Source: Pseudomonadota bacterium
Lineage (GTDB): Bacteria; Desulfobacterota; Syntrophia; Syntrophales; JADFWA01
DNA length: 7,143 nucleotides
Direction: 5' to 3'
Assembly (NCBI GenBank): GCA_030596145.1
Contig: JAUVKS010000097.1
Location: 1 to 7,143, forward strand
Made by a program: the position numbers and the translations under genes. A model generated the notes under the pieces. It ran no database searches, was not told the DNA's origin, and saw only the letters and a program-made list of their open reading frames with translations. Below, one piece after another: positions 1-6,013 of the stretch; positions within the stretch are counted from its first letter, which is position 1; every line of letters begins with the position of its first letter.

Positions 1-177
1 AATGTCCGCATCTGAATCTCTCACCACAAGACCGTCCCAACCCATCAGAGCTGCTGTATTATCAACACTTAACTGGGCAGGAAATTTGACATCCACGGAC
101 TTCGAGGTCTTGGACACCTTACCTTTTCTGTTATCCACAATCTTACCGCTCCAACTGCTAAATGAAACTTTATTCAT
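1..177 (-). CDS. Partial gene of unknown function, N-terminal 59 codons
   Basis: An open frame starts with ATG at 177 and runs off the left edge without a stop. The protein begins MNKVSFSSWSGKIVDNRKGK and later contains the stretch MGWDGLVVRDSDADI. AAGGTG at 186-191, eight bases before the ATG, is a good ribosome binding site and supports both gene and start. No signal peptide, membrane segment or cysteine motif is visible in the part present, which is mostly hydrophilic with basic and serine residues near the start. I do not recognise the family. It lies 92 bp downstream of porB on the same strand, with no convincing terminator in between, so co-transcription with the oxidoreductase genes and a linked redox or metabolic role are possible. 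That is inference from position only. Confidence 0.7.
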   Translation of the reverse strand, partial: MNKVSFSSWSGKIVDNRKGKVSKTSKSVDVKFPAQLSVDNTAALMGWDGLVVRDSDADI

Positions 178-185
178 TCTTATGT

Positions 186-191
186 CACCTT
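186..191 (-). promoter_or_regulatory. Ribosome binding site of the left-edge gene
   Basis: AAGGTG on the minus strand sits eight bases upstream of the ATG at 177. It is the main evidence that this truncated frame is a real gene and that translation begins at that ATG. Confidence 0.6.
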
Positions 192-269
192 ACCCTGTAT
201 TTTATCTTTTTTCATAAGTTTGGAAACTCAATAGAGAGAGTAGATTACAAATCCAACATCAGACAGTTT

Positions 270-1292
270 TCATTCTATATAACCTTCGCTCCCGGCCAAA
301 ACGGATTCCCAAACTTCTAATATTGCGCCTTCTTCTTCCAATTCCTCCCAGGACTGCAAGTTGTTCACTTTATTCATCAACTTTCTGTGCTCCAGATCCA
401 CCCTCTCCTGCATCATTTCTATCTCGACCGATTTGAGATGCCTGAATCTACCCTGCAGTTTCAGATAATCCTCCACGGGCCTGAGCGGCTCCGGCATATC
501 GACGGTGATTCTGTACTTGCCATTTTCCACCTCATAAAGTGGGAAGATACCCGTTTCTACCGCCAGGCGTCCTACCTTGATGGTTGTATTCGAAGCCGAC
601 CTCCATCCGGTGGGACATACCGAAAGGCAGTGGATATAAGTAGGCCCTTTTATATTCTTCGCCTTTTCCACCTTTCTCATGAAGTCCAGCGGATAGCTTG
701 GACATGCTGTTGCCACATAGGGTATATTGTGGGCTACCATAATCTCCGGGACATTTTTCTTCCATGTCTTTTGCCCATAACTCACTTTACCAGCCGGCGA
801 GGTGGTTGCCGACGCCCCAAAAGGAGTTTGACTGGAACGCTGCATTCCGGTATTCATATATGCCTCATTGTCAAAACAAACAAAAAGCATATCATGACCC
901 CTTTCCATTGCTCCGGAAAGAGCCTGAAGTCCGATGTCCGCTGTTCCTCCGTCCCCCGCCATGGCCACAGATTTAATATATCGATCCGGTATCCTTCCCT
1001 TGCGGCGCAGCGCTTTCAAGCCTGCCTCGACACCCGCACCAACGGCCGCGGCATTTTCGAACGCGACATGTATCCACGGCACTTCCCAAGCGGTTGCCGG
1101 GTACATACTTGAAACAATTTCCATACACCCGGTTGCACAGGAAATCACCACATCTTCACCCAGGGCCTTGCACATGAGCCGAACGGCAAGGGCCTCTCCA
1201 CACCCCTGACATGAACGGTGTCCTGAAGTAAAGTATTCCTTTTTATCAACTAACCTTGGAGCAAATAAGTCAAAATTTTCTACAATATTCAT
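270..1292 (-). CDS. porB: Pyruvate/2-oxoacid:ferredoxin oxidoreductase, beta subunit (thiamine pyrophosphate-binding)
   Basis: Complete 340-residue cytoplasmic subunit that carries thiamine diphosphate and the proximal [4Fe-4S] cluster of the oxidoreductase. The enzyme decarboxylates a 2-oxoacid, transfers the acyl group to CoA and passes two electrons to ferredoxin. GHRSCQGCGEA near residue 24 supplies C28 and C31. C56 (in ATGCME) and C226 (in CPTGW) are the likely other cluster ligands by analogy with the PFOR family. The thiamine/Mg site runs from GDGG at 113 to DNEAYMNTG at 141-149. The stretch QRSSQTPFGA followed by TTSPAGK is typical of Por-type rather than Kor-type beta subunits, so pyruvate is the favoured substrate; a branched-chain or aromatic 2-oxoacid remains possible. 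The charged C-terminal 60 residues look helical. The start ATG overlaps the porA stop by one base (TAATG), pointing to coupled translation. Last gene of the tight porGDAB set. Confidence 0.93.
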   Translation of the reverse strand: MNIVENFDLFAPRLVDKKEYFTSGHRSCQGCGEALAVRLMCKALGEDVVISCATGCMEIVSSMYPATAWEVPWIHVAFENAAAVGAGVEAGLKALRRKGRIPDRYIKSVAMAGDGGTADIGLQALSGAMERGHDMLFVCFDNEAYMNTGMQRSSQTPFGASATTSPAGKVSYGQKTWKKNVPEIMVAHNIPYVATACPSYPLDFMRKVEKAKNIKGPTYIHCLSVCPTGWRSASNTTIKVGRLAVETGIFPLYEVENGKYRITVDMPEPLRPVEDYLKLQGRFRHLKSVEIEMMQERVDLEHRKLMNKVNNLQSWEELEEEGAILEVWESVLAGSEGYIE

Positions 1293-2467
1293 TATCCCCT
1301 CACTCCATAAAATTCGTATTCTTCCGTGATGCCCTTCTTCTCAGCCTCAACCGCCTTCTCTGCCATCTTTATGAAATCTTCCACAGTCACATCACGCCCG
1401 CCAAGACCCATAATATAATTGGTTATAAGAGGACGATCCTTTTCATGATAAAATAAAGATTTCACCTCCATGCCAACAGGGCCACTTACTCCACCAAAAG
1501 AGACAGCCCTGTCGGTTACTGCCAGTACTTTTGCACCTTTTACAGCAGCCTTTAGTTCCTCAGTGGGAAAGGGTCTCCAGAGCCTGATTTTAACCAGGCC
1601 AACAGATACTCCCTTCTTTTGCAGTTCATCGATCGCTATCTCGGCCGTCTCCCCCATGGAACCCATGGTTACCAGTAAAACATCTGCATCTTTTGCCTTG
1701 TAAGTCTCCACCGGATTATAACTGCGGCCAAACTGCTTTTCCCACTCTTTCCATACCTCCAATATAATCTTCTTTGAGTTTACAATGGCAACATCCTTAG
1801 CCTTCATGACCTCCGCAAAACGATCCGGCATGGCAAACGCACCCATGGTAATCGGTTTATCAGGATGAAGGGTGGCAAATGGTTTTCGGTCGGGAAGAAA
1901 TTTGTTCACCTCTTTCTGGGTGGGAAACTCTATCGGTTCAACCATGTGGGTCAACTGAAAACCATCTATATTCACCGAAGCAGGAAGCATGACATCCTTG
2001 TGTTCCGCAATCTTGAAGGATTGAATGGTCATGTCCACCACTTCCTGACCGTTTTCCGCAAACATTGTAATCCAGCCGCTGTCCCTCTGAGGCATGATAT
2101 CGCTGTGATCGTTCCATATACTGAGCGGGCCGGATACCGCCCGATTGGCTATCCCCATAACTATGGGAAGTCTCATCGCGGAAACGATGGGAAGTAATTC
2201 ATGCATAAACATCAAACCCTGGGAGCTGGTTGCTGTATATGTCCTCGCACCCGTCGCTGAAGCTCCGCACAAAGAACTTATGGATGAATGTTCCGACTCG
2301 ACAGTAATAAACTCTGCGTTAATTCTGCCGTCTGCTACTATATTGGACAGGTGTTCCGCAATATGGGACTGAGGAGTAATAGGATAGACAGCCGCCACAT
2401 CGATATTGCACAACCCAACCGCTTCAGCCGCAGCTATTCCCACTTCCATACCAACTCGTTTAGCCAT
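1292..2467 (-). CDS. porA: Pyruvate/2-oxoacid:ferredoxin oxidoreductase, alpha subunit
   Basis: Complete 391-residue alpha subunit. With PorB it forms the active site where the 2-oxoacid meets thiamine diphosphate. The N-terminal pyrimidine-binding-like domain (about 1-240) carries YPITPQS at 28-34, whose threonine contacts substrate in known PFORs. The glutamate of VESEH (E59) aligns with the cofactor-activating residue by my reading. The segment from ANRA (107) through SIWNDHSDI is a PFOR hallmark around the substrate site. Residues about 260-360 form the transketolase C-terminal-like domain (TMGSMGETAE; RLWRPFP; YIMGLGGRDVT). No cysteine cluster motif is present, as expected. The sequence is Por-like rather than the shorter Kor/Ifor type. 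The ATG at 2467 follows the porD stop by three bases, and its ribosome binding site lies inside the last porD codons. Its TAA overlaps the porB ATG. Confidence 0.94.
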   Translation of the reverse strand: MAKRVGMEVGIAAAEAVGLCNIDVAAVYPITPQSHIAEHLSNIVADGRINAEFITVESEHSSISSLCGASATGARTYTATSSQGLMFMHELLPIVSAMRLPIVMGIANRAVSGPLSIWNDHSDIMPQRDSGWITMFAENGQEVVDMTIQSFKIAEHKDVMLPASVNIDGFQLTHMVEPIEFPTQKEVNKFLPDRKPFATLHPDKPITMGAFAMPDRFAEVMKAKDVAIVNSKKIILEVWKEWEKQFGRSYNPVETYKAKDADVLLVTMGSMGETAEIAIDELQKKGVSVGLVKIRLWRPFPTEELKAAVKGAKVLAVTDRAVSFGGVSGPVGMEVKSLFYHEKDRPLITNYIMGLGGRDVTVEDFIKMAEKAVEAEKKGITEEYEFYGVRG

Positions 2468-2470
2468 TTC

Positions 2471-2749
2471 TTATCCCTCCTCAACCATTTCTATGGCTCC
2501 CGGCCAGCACTCCTGGGCGCAAATCCCGCAACCCTTGCAGTAATCCAGGTCTGCCATGAAATACCCATCTGCATCCTGACCGATACATGCCTCTGGGCAG
2601 AATATATAACAGATACCGCATTTGATGCATTTTGTATTATCCCATATAGGACGCTCTGCTCTCCAGCTCCCCGTATGATACTCCCTCGCGTTTCCAGGTG
2701 TAAATACCATACAACCCGGGCTGACCTCTTGCCACTTTTCTTTTACCAT
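2471..2749 (-). CDS. porD: Pyruvate/2-oxoacid:ferredoxin oxidoreductase, delta subunit (2x[4Fe-4S] ferredoxin)
   Basis: Complete 92-residue ferredoxin-like subunit that wires electrons from the thiamine site out to free ferredoxin. Two cluster motifs are plain: C41-x2-C44-x2-C47-x3-C51-P and C71-x2-C74-x2-C77-x3-C81. By the usual ferredoxin crossover, C51 and C81 complete the opposite clusters. The N-terminal 35 residues (WQEVSPGCMVF; TGSWRAERP) match the arm typical of PorD and separate it from a stand-alone ferredoxin. The start ATG lies nine bases after the porG stop. GAGGT at 2756-2760 overlaps that stop and serves as the ribosome binding site. The second position of CWPGA carries tryptophan where many ferredoxins have proline, which is common in this subunit. 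Confidence 0.94.
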   Translation of the reverse strand: MVKEKWQEVSPGCMVFTPGNAREYHTGSWRAERPIWDNTKCIKCGICYIFCPEACIGQDADGYFMADLDYCKGCGICAQECWPGAIEMVEEG

Positions 2750-2758
2750 TGGTATACC

Positions 2759-3310
2759 TCAAGATTTACTTATTTTTACTTCTGAATAAGCCCTTTTCAG
2801 TGCGTTGATATTCTTCTTCGCTATCTTCCCGAATCTATCCTCAAGGGGAGCTTTCAATGAGTTCATCTTTACGGTCGGAGCCACCTTGAGAAGAGCTCCG
2901 AGCATGGTCGTATTGGTTATCGGAACGCCCAACTCCTCCCATGCTATCTTTTTCGCATCCACCGTGGCGATCTTTCCCTGAAAACCAAGTTGTTCTCTCA
3001 GCTCCTTCGCCGTTTTTGTCGTATTAACAAGCAGGATACCGTCCGGTTTCAACCCTTCGGTAACGTTAACCAGACCGATGAGGCCCGGATCAAGAACAAC
3101 CACCACATCGGGTTTATAAATGCCGGATCTTATCTTTATCTGTTTGTCATCTACCCGGTTAAATGCCGCCACCGGCGCCCCTCTCCTCTCCGGGCCAAAG
3201 CTCGGAAAACCTTGGGCAAACTTACCCTCCTGAATAGCGGCCAGCGCCAGCATTTCTATAGATGTTACCGCTCCCTGTCCACCTCTTCCGTGCCACCTTA
3301 TTTCAATCAT
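2759..3310 (-). CDS. porG: Pyruvate/2-oxoacid:ferredoxin oxidoreductase, gamma subunit
   Basis: Complete 183-residue gamma subunit (also called PorC), the 2-oxoacid:acceptor oxidoreductase gamma domain that packs on the alpha/beta core. Hallmarks are the N-terminal RWHGRGGQGAVTS (residues 5-17) and FPSFGPERRGAPVAAF at 35-50, followed by a Rossmann-like beta strand (PDVVVVLDPGL) and a second strand near ILLVNTTK. The C-terminal part has the VPITNTTMLGALLK region typical of the family. Length is normal for a free gamma subunit. The ATG at 3310 is preceded by GGGAG at 3320-3324, nine bases away, and a candidate promoter lies 55-80 bp upstream, so this is probably the first gene of the por operon. 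The gamma subunit alone does not fix the substrate; the pyruvate assignment comes from PorA and PorB. Confidence 0.93.
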   Translation of the reverse strand: MIEIRWHGRGGQGAVTSIEMLALAAIQEGKFAQGFPSFGPERRGAPVAAFNRVDDKQIKIRSGIYKPDVVVVLDPGLIGLVNVTEGLKPDGILLVNTTKTAKELREQLGFQGKIATVDAKKIAWEELGVPITNTTMLGALLKVAPTVKMNSLKAPLEDRFGKIAKKNINALKRAYSEVKISKS

Positions 3311-3319
3311 TAAACAAAT

Positions 3320-3324
3320 CTCCC
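3320..3324 (-). promoter_or_regulatory. Ribosome binding site of porG
   Basis: GGGAG on the minus strand, nine bases before the ATG at 3310, supports this start for the gamma subunit. Confidence 0.6.
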
Positions 3325-3362
3325 ACAGGTTGGATTATTATTAGACAAAAAAAGTAAAGGTC

Positions 3363-3391
3363 TTACTATAATAATCAGCCTTTTCTGTCAA
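3363..3391 (-). promoter_or_regulatory. Candidate sigma-70-type promoter of porGDAB
   Basis: In the 109-bp gap upstream of porG, the minus strand has a perfect TTGACA (-35) at 3386-3391. The -10 could be TATAGT at 3365-3370 (15-bp spacer) or TAGTAA at 3363-3368 (17-bp spacer), in an AT-rich context. Transcription would start near 3355-3360, giving a leader of roughly 45-50 bases before the porG ATG. No operator-like palindrome is obvious. The site suggests porGDAB can be expressed separately from fumAB. Confidence 0.5.
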
Positions 3392-3419
3392 TAACTTATT
3401 TAAGATAATTCCGTAATCT

Positions 3420-3986
3420 TTACTCTGAAAGGTTAATCATGTATTTCTTAGCGGCGTCCTCATAAAGGTCCCTTCCCTTAGTATCATTTAAGACCACTAA
3501 GGGAAAATCCAATACCTCCAACCTCAGCATCGCCTCAGGTCCAAGATCATCATAGGCAGCAACAACAGATTTCTTCACATATCGGGCTGTCAAAGCTGCA
3601 ACACCCCCGATGGCCCCGAAGTAAACTACTTTAAATCTTTTAATGGCGTCAATTACCTCAGGGGAACGTTTTCCCTTTCCGATCATCCCCTTAAGTCCCA
3701 TTTCCATCAACTTGGGAGAATATTTGTCCATCCTGTAGCTCGTTGTGGGTCCAACGGAACCTATAAAGCGACCCGGTCTCGGGGGAGTGGGGGCCGCATA
3801 AAATATGGTTTCACCCTCCAGATTGATGGGAAGCTTATCACCACGGAGTATGGCTTCAAACAATTTCCTGTGGGCCACATCCCTTCCTGTAAGAACCTCA
3901 CCGCTCAGCAAAACCATATCGCCCGCATTCAGTTCGTCACATACCTTATCTGTAAGGGGGGTGTTAATTCTAATAATGTTTTTCAT
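3420..3986 (-). CDS. fumB: Fumarate hydratase class I, beta subunit (C-terminal domain)
   Basis: Complete 188-residue beta subunit of the two-subunit, oxygen-sensitive class I fumarase, which reversibly hydrates fumarate to (S)-malate in the cytoplasm. It matches the C-terminal domain of single-chain class I fumarases. Visible hallmarks are GRDVAHR at 34-40, the substrate-binding GPTTSYRMD at 79-87 (its threonine is implicated in catalysis in characterised class I fumarases), GKGKRS at 103-108, FGAIGGVAAL at 123-132 and VLNDTKGRDLY at 165-175. The segment APTPPRPGRFIGS favours fumarase over the related L-tartrate dehydratase beta subunit, though TtdB-like specificity cannot be excluded. The ATG at 3986 comes one base after the alpha-subunit stop, implying translational coupling; a weak AAGGAAG lies about 12 bases upstream. 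Confidence 0.92.
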   Translation of the reverse strand: MKNIIRINTPLTDKVCDELNAGDMVLLSGEVLTGRDVAHRKLFEAILRGDKLPINLEGETIFYAAPTPPRPGRFIGSVGPTTSYRMDKYSPKLMEMGLKGMIGKGKRSPEVIDAIKRFKVVYFGAIGGVAALTARYVKKSVVAAYDDLGPEAMLRLEVLDFPLVVLNDTKGRDLYEDAAKKYMINLSE

Positions 3987-3987
3987 T

Positions 3988-4839
3988 TCAGATTATTGCT
4001 TCCTTATGCCTCGCAACATGACACTGAAGATTTACCGCGACAGGCAGGCTTGCTATGTGGCAGGGCATCATCTCTATATGTACAGCAAGTGATGTTATCC
4101 TCCCGCCATATCCCTGGGGACCTATACCAAGCCTGTTTACCTCTTCAAGAATTTCCTCCTCCAATTTTGACAACCGACTATCGCTCCGATTCTTTTCCCC
4201 AAGGGGTCTCAGAAGCGCCTTCTTGGCAAGAATAGATGACTGCTCAATAGAACCACCTATACCCACGCCTATAATCGTTGGAGGACAGGGATTGGGGCCA
4301 GCTTTTTCAACGCTCTCTATAATATACTTTTTAATTCCTTCAAGTCCTGCCGAGGGTACAAGCATGGCACAGCTACTCATATTTTCACTCCCTCCACCCT
4401 TCGGCATGGCGGTTATCTTTATCCGATCGCCTTCCACAACTTCTATATGTACTATCGCGGGAGTGTTATCACCTGTATTTTCCCTTGACAGGGGATCGCA
4501 CACAGATTTCCTCAAGAAACCATCGCTGTATGCTTTTCTTACTCCTTCATGAACAGCATCGCAAAAATTTCCTCCAATAACATGAACATCCTGACCCAGT
4601 TCTATAAAAACCACCGCGAGTCCAGTGTCCTGACACAGGGGAACAGATTCCTCCTTTGCAATTCTTGCGTTTTCAACGATTCTCTCAAGCACATACTGTC
4701 CTAATTCAGAATCCTCCGATTTAACAGATTCCCCTAAGACAGACAGAACATCCTCTCCAAGATCGATATTTGCCTCCATAAAGAGTTTTCTGATTGTTTC
4801 TATTATTGTTTCGCAGGATATTTCTCTTACTGCCTTCAT
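3988..4839 (-). CDS. fumA: Fumarate hydratase class I, alpha subunit ([4Fe-4S])
   Basis: Complete 283-residue alpha subunit of class I fumarase, corresponding to the N-terminal Fe-S domain of single-chain forms. The three cluster-ligand cysteines can be seen: C69 in PLCQDTG, C185 in PNPCPPT and C273 in LQCHVARH. D71 in the first motif corresponds to the aspartate implicated in catalysis in structurally studied class I enzymes (family knowledge). MPKGGGSENMS at 145-155 and GVGIGGS at 201-207 are further signatures. Length is normal. The ATG at 4839 is backed by AAGGT at 4846-4850, six bases away. It lies just inside the left end of the fold-back element, so any promoter must be within that element or upstream of it; I saw no clear one. 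A tartrate dehydratase alpha subunit is the main alternative, less likely given the beta subunit. Confidence 0.93.
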   Translation of the reverse strand: MKAVREISCETIIETIRKLFMEANIDLGEDVLSVLGESVKSEDSELGQYVLERIVENARIAKEESVPLCQDTGLAVVFIELGQDVHVIGGNFCDAVHEGVRKAYSDGFLRKSVCDPLSRENTGDNTPAIVHIEVVEGDRIKITAMPKGGGSENMSSCAMLVPSAGLEGIKKYIIESVEKAGPNPCPPTIIGVGIGGSIEQSSILAKKALLRPLGEKNRSDSRLSKLEEEILEEVNRLGIGPQGYGGRITSLAVHIEMMPCHIASLPVAVNLQCHVARHKEAII

Positions 4840-4853
4840 AACAAAACCTTACA

Positions 4854-5041
4854 AGAATGTTGGAATTGGCCTCTAAGAGGCGAATCAAGATTTTTTCGGT
4901 AACAATCAAATCGCAGCGGAACGCTTGCAAATCCAACTGTTTGATCCGCCGTAGGCGGAGAGTTTTGGATTTGCAGTGGAGCGAGAATTAGAATTGTCGA
5001 AAAAATGTTTTGAGCATCGAGGAGTTCAATTCCAACATTCT
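4854..5041. repeat. 188-bp imperfect fold-back (MITE-like) intergenic element
   Basis: The ends are a perfect 15-bp inverted repeat: AGAATGTTGGAATTG at 4854-4868 and its complement at 5027-5041. Further inward, more segments pair in the same order: TTTTTTCG (4891-4898) with CGAAAAAA (4998-5005), and GCAAATCCAA (4927-4936) with its complement at 4965-4974. The centre is the hairpin TCCGCC-GTA-GGCGGA at 4945-4959. All four pairs share nearly the same axis (about 4948-4952), so the whole stretch can fold into one long interrupted hairpin. The left arm holds an extra small hairpin, GCCTC-TAA-GAGGC (4869-4881), not mirrored on the right. No transposase frame is inside. It begins eight bases after the recR stop codon ends. 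A miniature inverted-repeat element or genome-wide palindromic repeat is the best explanation; the transcript could also form a strong hairpin after recR. Confidence 0.75.
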
Positions 5042-5048
5042 CCCCAAC

Positions 5049-5645
5049 CTACATTCCCCGGCGGAATTCAATAGCCTTAGACAGTGTCATCTGATCCATG
5101 TATTTGAGATCCCCCCCTACCGGTACCCCAAGAGCAATTCTGGTAACTTCTACACCCTTTCCTCTTAGAAGTTTAGTAACGAGCAAGGCGGTCGCTTCAC
5201 CCTGGACGCTCGGATTAGTTGCTATAATAACTTCTTTGATCTTATCGTCCGATACCCTCTCTAAAAGCTCCTTCAGCTTCAGGTGGTCCGGTCCGATCCC
5301 ATCAAGCGGTGACAGGGTTCCGTGAAGAACATGATACGTACCCTTGAAGCTACCGCTTTTCTCTATGACCATCAATGAATCAGGATCCTCTACTACACAT
5401 ATGACATCATCCCTGGCAGTATTCCTGCATATTTCACAAAGATTCTCCTCTGCCAGATTGAAGCAAACGGAACAGAATCTGATTTTTTCCTTAACCTCAA
5501 TAATACTCTCAGCAAGTCTTCTTGCATCATCATCAGAAATACGGAGGATATATGCAGTCAGTCTCGCTGCCGTCTTTTCCCCTATCCCTGGAAACCTGCT
5601 GAATTCCTTGATTAGTCGTTCTATCGGAGGAGCATAACCTGTCAT
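5049..5645 (-). CDS. recR: Recombination mediator protein RecR
   Basis: Complete 198-residue RecR, the usual length. It acts with RecO (and RecF) to load RecA on single-stranded gaps during recombinational repair. Domains in order: helix-hairpin-helix DNA-binding region (about 1-50, FPGIGEKTAARL), zinc finger with C58, C61, C70 and C73, Toprim domain from about 80 (VICVVEDPDSLMVIE; the TNPSVQGEATALLV stretch), and the C-terminal GVPVGGDLKYMDQMTLSKAI segment (Walker-B-like). All key residues are present. The ATG at 5645 has an excellent AGGAGGG (5654-5660) eight bases upstream that overlaps the ybaB stop, so ybaB and recR are translationally linked. The dnaX-ybaB-recR order is widely conserved and supports the call. 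Confidence 0.97.
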   Translation of the reverse strand: MTGYAPPIERLIKEFSRFPGIGEKTAARLTAYILRISDDDARRLAESIIEVKEKIRFCSVCFNLAEENLCEICRNTARDDVICVVEDPDSLMVIEKSGSFKGTYHVLHGTLSPLDGIGPDHLKLKELLERVSDDKIKEVIIATNPSVQGEATALLVTKLLRGKGVEVTRIALGVPVGGDLKYMDQMTLSKAIEFRRGM

Positions 5646-5653
5646 CCTGAGCT

Positions 5654-5660
5654 CCCTCCT
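5654..5660 (-). promoter_or_regulatory. Ribosome binding site of recR, overlapping the ybaB stop
   Basis: AGGAGGG on the minus strand, eight bases before the recR ATG. It shares bases with the TAG stop of ybaB (5659-5661), so ribosomes finishing ybaB arrive on the recR initiation site. Confidence 0.75.
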
Positions 5661-5973
5661 ACGCCAAGCCAGGGATATTAAGCCCGCCGGTAATCTTTGT
5701 CATCTCTTCCGATACCATTTCCTGGGCCATTCGTATCCCTTCACTCACAGCTGCCACGATCAAATCCTGAAGCATCTCTATATCTTCGGGATCTACAACA
5801 TCTTTTTCAATTTTCAGTGACACCAATTCATTCTTTCCGTTAACAACAGCAGTCACCATCCCTCCCCCAGCTGTCGCCTCAACGGTTCTGGACCCCATCT
5901 CTTCCTGGAGACGCGCAATTTTTGCCTGCATTTTCTGAGCTTGTTTCATTATGTTCCCAAAATTTTGTGCCAA
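5659..5973 (-). CDS. ybaB: YbaB/EbfC family nucleoid-associated protein
   Basis: Complete 104-residue YbaB/EbfC protein, a small dimeric DNA-binding protein associated with the nucleoid. The N-terminal third is a glutamine- and lysine-rich helix (FGNIMKQAQKMQAKIARLQEEM), followed by a beta-sheet core (VEATAGGGMVTAVVNGKNELVSLKI) and a second helix (MLQDLIVAAVSEGIRMAQEMV), ending in the glycine-rich tail GGLNIPGLA typical of the family. The start is TTG at 5973, chosen because AGGAGG lies eight bases upstream and the N-terminus then matches the family; the next ATG is eight codons in and would remove conserved residues. It sits between dnaX and recR, its most common location. A role tied to RecR-linked repair is inferred from gene order only. 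Confidence 0.95.
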   Translation of the reverse strand: MAQNFGNIMKQAQKMQAKIARLQEEMGSRTVEATAGGGMVTAVVNGKNELVSLKIEKDVVDPEDIEMLQDLIVAAVSEGIRMAQEMVSEEMTKITGGLNIPGLA

Positions 5974-5981
5974 TGTACCTA

Positions 5982-5987
5982 CCTCCT
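5982..5987 (-). promoter_or_regulatory. Ribosome binding site that fixes the TTG start of ybaB
   Basis: Consensus AGGAGG on the minus strand with an eight-base spacer to TTG at 5973. No ATG lies at that distance, so this site decides the non-ATG start. Confidence 0.8.
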
Positions 5988-6013
5988 GATTTTTTTATGA
6001 ATGATCATGAAAC

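Noticed and set aside
180..215. Tiny 11-codon frame (MKKDKIQGKVT) just upstream of the left-edge gene, a possible leader peptide
   Set aside because: It has no ribosome binding site, no run of a regulatory amino acid and no hairpin after it; the AAGGTG inside it is better explained as the site for the next gene.
387..1112. Plus-strand open frame of 241 codons opposite porB
   Set aside because: It lies entirely antisense to a strongly conserved oxidoreductase gene, shows no recognisable motif or ribosome binding site, and has an unnatural composition rich in H, R, P and C.
2288..2785. Plus-strand open frame of 165 codons opposite porA and porD
   Set aside because: It is antisense to two clear genes and lacks any domain signature; a shadow frame.
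3347..3367. Small hairpin (AGTAA/TTACT, 5-base loop) followed by six T on the minus strand, resembling a terminator after fumB
   Set aside because: The stem has only five mostly A-T pairs and overlaps the candidate -10 element of porG, so it is too weak to call a terminator and badly placed for an attenuator.
4055..4552. Plus-strand open frame of 165 codons opposite fumA
   Set aside because: It mirrors the conserved fumarase alpha coding sequence and has no independent support.
4721..4936. Minus-strand frame of 71 codons running from the fold-back element into fumA
   Set aside because: It is out of frame with fumA, has no ribosome binding site and no conserved motif.
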